49,622 nt of DNA from an uncultured Lachnospiraceae bacterium (GTDB taxonomy: Bacteria; Bacillota; Clostridia; Lachnospirales; Lachnospiraceae), in contig CAJTVN010000032.1 of NCBI GenBank assembly GCA_910579685.1, forward strand, positions 1-49,622, given 5' to 3'. A program made the position numbers and the translations under genes. The notes under the pieces were generated by a model. The model saw only the letters and a program-made list of their open reading frames with translations. It was not told the DNA's origin and made no database searches. Each line of letters starts with the position of its first letter. The first letter of the stretch is position 1. Shown one piece after another: positions 49,487-49,622 of this stretch.

Positions 49487-49622
49487 CCTTATGCTTTTCT
49501 TATACTTAAAAATGCAATAAACAAAAATTGCCGCATATGCTATAACCTAAATTCCGCATTGAATTATAACGAGGAGGGGACCGGGACTTTCATATTAAAC
49601 GCTTTGAAAATCGCCTTATGAT
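49487..49622. other. Unassigned end of window
   Basis: Continuation of the kinase reading frame to a stop near 49548, then unassigned sequence with a GAGGAGGGGACC stretch. No AgrA-type response regulator is visible before the window ends. Confidence 0.4.

Overview
The window looks like a chromosomal segment of a spore-forming, Gram-positive gut Firmicute of the Lachnospiraceae (Clostridium cluster XIVa). This rests on the spoIIAA-spoIIAB-sigF operon, a valS T-box leader, a perfect CIRCE element, the DUF5716/DUF5717 gene cluster and an agr-type peptide locus. The central part (about 1.8-45.3 kb) is moderately GC-rich and dense with long genes. The two ends (1-1.6 kb and about 45.3-49.6 kb) are AT-rich, hold short or broken genes and repeats, and look horizontally acquired.

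Layout. 0.2-1.6 kb: AbrB/RelE-type toxin-antitoxin pair, an unidentified truncated ORF and a decayed tyrosine integrase next to a tRNA-Leu. 1.8-4.85 kb (minus): metal-homeostasis-like operon of two COG0523/CobW GTPases and a CmpB-like membrane protein. 5.05-11.6 kb (plus): operon of an MMPL/RND exporter, a GLUG-repeat surface protein and a TetR regulator, with a perfect 20-bp palindrome over the promoter. 11.6-15.2 kb (minus): purC, purB and a PurF paralogue that lacks the glutaminase cysteine. 15.4-22.35 kb (minus): four-gene cluster of unknown function (DUF5717 giant protein, Hsp70/actin-like DUF5716, TPR protein, membrane coiled-coil protein). 22.45-27.33 kb (minus): a SpoIID-like/peptidoglycan-binding gene split in two by a 3.6-kb element carrying a large serine recombinase, a DUF5722 glycosidase-like protein and a 70-aa ORF. 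27.5-33.1 kb: htpG under CIRCE, a PrsA-like lipoprotein, an FAD-dependent dehydrogenase and a PHP phosphoesterase. 33.2-34.8 kb: spoIIA operon. 34.9-40.8 kb: TPR/zinc-ribbon protein, a 51-aa ORF, folC and valS. 40.8-45.25 kb: HAD phosphatase, ftsH, NUDIX hydrolase and holA. 45.6-49.5 kb: WYL regulator with a YciI-like gene, then an agr locus (agrB, agrD, AgrC-like kinase) associated with two related hairpin repeats.

The most exciting candidate is the split gene at 22.45-27.33 kb. Deleting the element between short shared cores restores one in-frame gene of about 420 codons. The broken gene starts behind a promoter that fits the late mother-cell sigma-K consensus, and the recombinase behind one that resembles sigma-E promoters, each at the correct spacing. 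This is the logic of the B. subtilis skin element in sigK, so the element may be a developmentally excised intervening sequence in a sporulation gene. The second candidate is the agr locus: its AgrD appears to use serine rather than cysteine for the macrocycle, and a textbook 21-bp-spaced LytTR/AgrA direct repeat lies upstream of agrB.

All calls come from reading the sequence and translations by eye. Promoters and operators are pattern matches, and family names are from recognition, not from searches.
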